From positions 2,666,001 to 2,730,000 of the forward strand of contig OZ253939.1 of NCBI GenBank assembly GCA_965267245.1: a stretch of 64,000 nt of DNA, given 5' to 3'. The translations under genes were made by a program, and so were the position numbers. Origin of the DNA: JANSWY01 sp965267245. Lineage in GTDB: Bacteria; Bacteroidota; Bacteroidia; Cytophagales; Cyclobacteriaceae. Of this stretch, positions 62,052 through 64,000 are shown piece by piece (position 1 is the first letter of the stretch; every line of letters begins with the position of its first letter). Under the pieces are notes generated by a model. It did no database searches, had not been told where the DNA came from, and worked only from the letters and a program-made list of their open reading frames with translations.

Positions 62052-63274
62052 TACCTAATTAAATACAGAGGGCCTTCAAATCGTTCTATGATATCATTTC
62101 TTTCTAACTGAATTGAATAGTAATATAAGCCAGCTGGTTCTTCAACACCGTCAATTGTTCCATCCCATCCTCTGGTATTAGCCTCTTGAAAATCATTTGT
62201 TTGATATACAATCAGGTTTACCCTATTGAATACTCTCATACTGAAATTCTGATCACTGATATTCTCACCAAATACCCGGAAAGACCTGTTAAGTGGATCG
62301 GTGGCTCTGGGAGAGAATGCATTTGGTATATGAACAACTCCCTCTTCAGGGATTAATGGACCTTTAGCTATTGCCACATTTATCTCATTATTGGTAGCAA
62401 ATGAAATAGGTCTGGCTGATTTTATTACACCACTTGTAAGGGAATCTGTATTGTTCAATTCAGATACACCTAATGATTCAAATTCTCCACCAATTGAATC
62501 TCTGAAAGCCACTACGGGAGATTCAATAATAAATGGTTGATCGTTCCTGATTGTGAAATTCTCCAGATCAGCTCCTGCAAAATCAATAATTACCTGTGTG
62601 CTATCAAAGAATCCAGAGAGCAGTTCAAGTGTCCACAAAGCATGCTCCGACACGCCAAAGAGACTTGCTCCGGGAATTGGAGGTTCCGGATGCGGGTGCA
62701 CCACATGGGCTTTTATTTGAGTACCCAAACCATATACATATTCAAATTCTATAGGGTCAAAAAAGAGGGAGTCGCCAATTGGAAAATACTTGGGCCCTGA
62801 ACCAAAATGAGTAACGGGACCATCAACAAAAGAGTCTTCATTACCTCCCAGTACAGACACACCATCCAATAAAACAAGAGATGCGTCATCTCTCAACTTT
62901 AAGATTCCATTGTACAAACCAATTTCACCTGTAACAACAATTGAATCAGTTTGGAAAGTTGATATTCCAGAGGAGTTCATGGACAACCTCCTTAACTCAA
63001 AATAGGAGTTGTTAGTTATCATTTGGTCATCCCCTCCGAAGAAATTAAGTACACCTTCAGATCCATTGAATATATTGTAGTTATTGAAATCACCAAATAA
63101 ATCCACCTGACCACTATTCTCTATAAGGCCATAATTATCAAGACCACCGCCAAATTGCATAGAAGCATTTGATTGTATAAAAATCGCAGCGTTTTCCTGA
63201 ACGGTGAGTTGCTGGGCATTAATTAAACTGCCGAACAAGAGGAAAGGGATCAATATGGTTTTCTGTTTCCACAT
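62051..63274 (-). CDS. Surface protein with CHU_C (gliding-motility-associated) C-terminal domain
   Basis: A 407-residue exported protein (signal peptide to LLFGSLINAQ). The first ~230 residues are a beta-helix-like, Asn/Gly-rich region (GGGLDNYGLIENSGQVDLFG); the C-terminal ~90 residues are the CHU_C domain: HIPNAFSPRATDPLNRSFRVFG, MRVFNRVNLIVYQTND, GWDGTIDGVEEPAGLYYYSI. This domain is the type B T9SS sorting signal that pairs with PorP/SprF proteins such as the one overlapping its stop. It starts 3 bp after the tail-fibre-like gene stop, so all three may be one operon. Confidence 0.88.
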   Translation of the reverse strand: MWKQKTILIPFLLFGSLINAQQLTVQENAAIFIQSNASMQFGGGLDNYGLIENSGQVDLFGDFNNYNIFNGSEGVLNFFGGDDQMITNNSYFELRRLSMNSSGISTFQTDSIVVTGEIGLYNGILKLRDDASLVLLDGVSVLGGNEDSFVDGPVTHFGSGPKYFPIGDSLFFDPIEFEYVYGLGTQIKAHVVHPHPEPPIPGASLFGVSEHALWTLELLSGFFDSTQVIIDFAGADLENFTIRNDQPFIIESPVVAFRDSIGGEFESLGVSELNNTDSLTSGVIKSARPISFATNNEINVAIAKGPLIPEEGVVHIPNAFSPRATDPLNRSFRVFGENISDQNFSMRVFNRVNLIVYQTNDFQEANTRGWDGTIDGVEEPAGLYYYSIQLERNDIIERFEGPLYLIR

Positions 63275-63277
63275 TGT

Positions 63278-64000
63278 TTATTCTCCTTTAGTTTCATTGG
63301 ATCCTAAGTTAGGCTTCAATCCAAGTAGTTGTTTGATTTCATCCACATCTGATTTTATCGATGTGTTTTCTGCTTCAAGTTTATCGATTTTCTGATTCTG
63401 ATTATCCACCTGATTAGCAAGTGCGCTGATTGTGTTTTGCTGTTCTTTGATTGCCTCAATCAATACTGGGATCAAACCCTGATAATTCACCATTTTATAG
63501 CCATCTTCTCTAGTCGTAACTAATTCAGGGTATACTTTCTCTAATTCCTGTGCAATTACTCCTATTTGCTTTTTCTTCTCTTCGTCTGAAATAAAGTTAT
63601 AGTTATAACCATTTAACTGGTTTAGCTTTTCAATTGTATTTGTTAGTAAATTGATATTTTCCTTCAAGCGTCTATCAGATGACGACATTACATTACCAGA
63701 TCCATCAGTCATTAAACCTGGTGCACTAATAATTCCGCTTAAGGTAAGACCATTAAATGATGGTGAATCTCCAGTTCCAAGACCTAAAGTCGTCCGTTGT
63801 GCTCCAGCAGTGGCATCATCCAGTATTGCCCTACCTGCAGCCGTTAAATTCGTTACTGCGTAAGCATCTGAGGCGGTAGTGTATATCATTTCATCGGCGG
63901 CTGTTGTTAACCCTGAAATAGATTGTAGACCTGCATCCTGAGCCTGAACATCTGTACCGATTGCAAGACCAAGTGTGGTTCGTTGGGCACTTGCATTCGC
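63278..64000 (-). CDS. Repetitive tail-fibre-like protein with S74 (endosialidase-type) C-terminal domain (5' end outside window)
   Basis: The frame enters the window open at 64000 and ends at a stop at 63278 (240 codons; an internal ATG at 63889 is not the start). The N-terminal portion repeats AQRTTLGL.IGTDVQ-type units: ANASAQRTTLGLAIGTDVQ and, shortly after, ATAGAQRTTLGLGTGDS, with QSISGLTTAADEMIYTT between, as in phage tail-fibre and Bacteroidota surface repeats. The C-terminal region is the peptidase S74/endosialidase chaperone: DRRLKENINLLTNTIEKL, NYNFISDEEKKKQIGVIAQELE, YKMVNYQGLIPVLIEAIKEQ, followed by a coiled coil. It probably trimerises and is autocleaved. It sits directly upstream of the CHU_C surface gene, suggesting a shared surface structure. 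Confidence 0.85.
   Translation of the reverse strand, partial: ANASAQRTTLGLAIGTDVQAQDAGLQSISGLTTAADEMIYTTASDAYAVTNLTAAGRAILDDATAGAQRTTLGLGTGDSPSFNGLTLSGIISAPGLMTDGSGNVMSSSDRRLKENINLLTNTIEKLNQLNGYNYNFISDEEKKKQIGVIAQELEKVYPELVTTREDGYKMVNYQGLIPVLIEAIKEQQNTISALANQVDNQNQKIDKLEAENTSIKSDVDEIKQLLGLKPNLGSNETKGE

Overview
The window looks like chromosome of a low-GC (about 40 %) member of the Bacteroidota, most likely a gliding marine-type Cytophagales relative. The evidence is a PorP/SprF-type protein, a PorE-like OmpA protein and a CHU_C (gliding-motility) C-terminal domain, an ECF sigma/FecR/STN locus with a TonB-dependent receptor, FtsX-like permeases with an N-terminal prefix domain, DUF4199 proteins, and near absence of Shine-Dalgarno sequences. 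I saw no tRNA, rRNA, CRISPR array, transposase or integrase. Genus and species cannot be fixed from the sequence alone.

Region 1 (1-12.3 kb, all minus strand) is a large signalling block. In transcription order it reads ParA-like ATPase, a soluble double-PAS chemoreceptor, cheW, a cheY-like gene, cheB, cheA, cheR, a second cheY-like gene, a membrane histidine kinase, a third cheY-like gene, a degenerate receiver-like protein, a LuxR-type response regulator, and a multi-PAS sensor kinase cut by the window edge. With no flagellar genes here, this pathway probably steers gliding. An 18-bp perfect palindrome plus a 10-bp one lie between this operon and a divergent HTH gene (12.7 kb).

Region 2 (13.2-26.6 kb) is mixed: a kinase remnant, a thioesterase, two different phospholipase D-fold enzymes around an M42 peptidase, a glutamate-synthase-like FMN protein, a PadR/ABC-permease pair, a Crp-like regulator, a TraB/ChaN-like lipoprotein, a TMEM43 homologue and an HtrA-like protease. 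Several intergenic gaps here carry a recurring hairpin built on GTTGGTG-ACAA-CACCAAC.

Region 3 (26.7-35.5 kb) holds a sigma / anti-sigma / STN-repeat protein / TonB receptor cluster, then secreted proteins including a two-domain sugar-binding protein without a catalytic domain and a head-GIN protein.

Region 4 (35.6-56.2 kb) is mostly housekeeping: pyrophosphatase, sulfotransferase, amidohydrolase, Upf1-type helicase, AcpH-like protein and CrcB, thioesterase, methyltransferase, exonuclease III, RecQ, a pirin gene broken by one frameshift, and a lipid A acyltransferase. Inside it is a compact operon (44.0-50.3 kb) of a BatA-domain membrane protein, a dihydroorotase-fold protein that has lost its metal ligands, two DUF4199 membrane proteins and two family 2 glycosyltransferases.

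Region 5 (56.5-64 kb) is a cell-surface/T9SS-type locus: a 1362-residue PorE-like protein with an unusual internal helical repeat, a convergent PorP/SprF gene coupled to a CHU_C-domain surface protein, and the C-terminal end of a repetitive tail-fibre-like protein with an S74-type autoprocessing domain that runs off the right edge.
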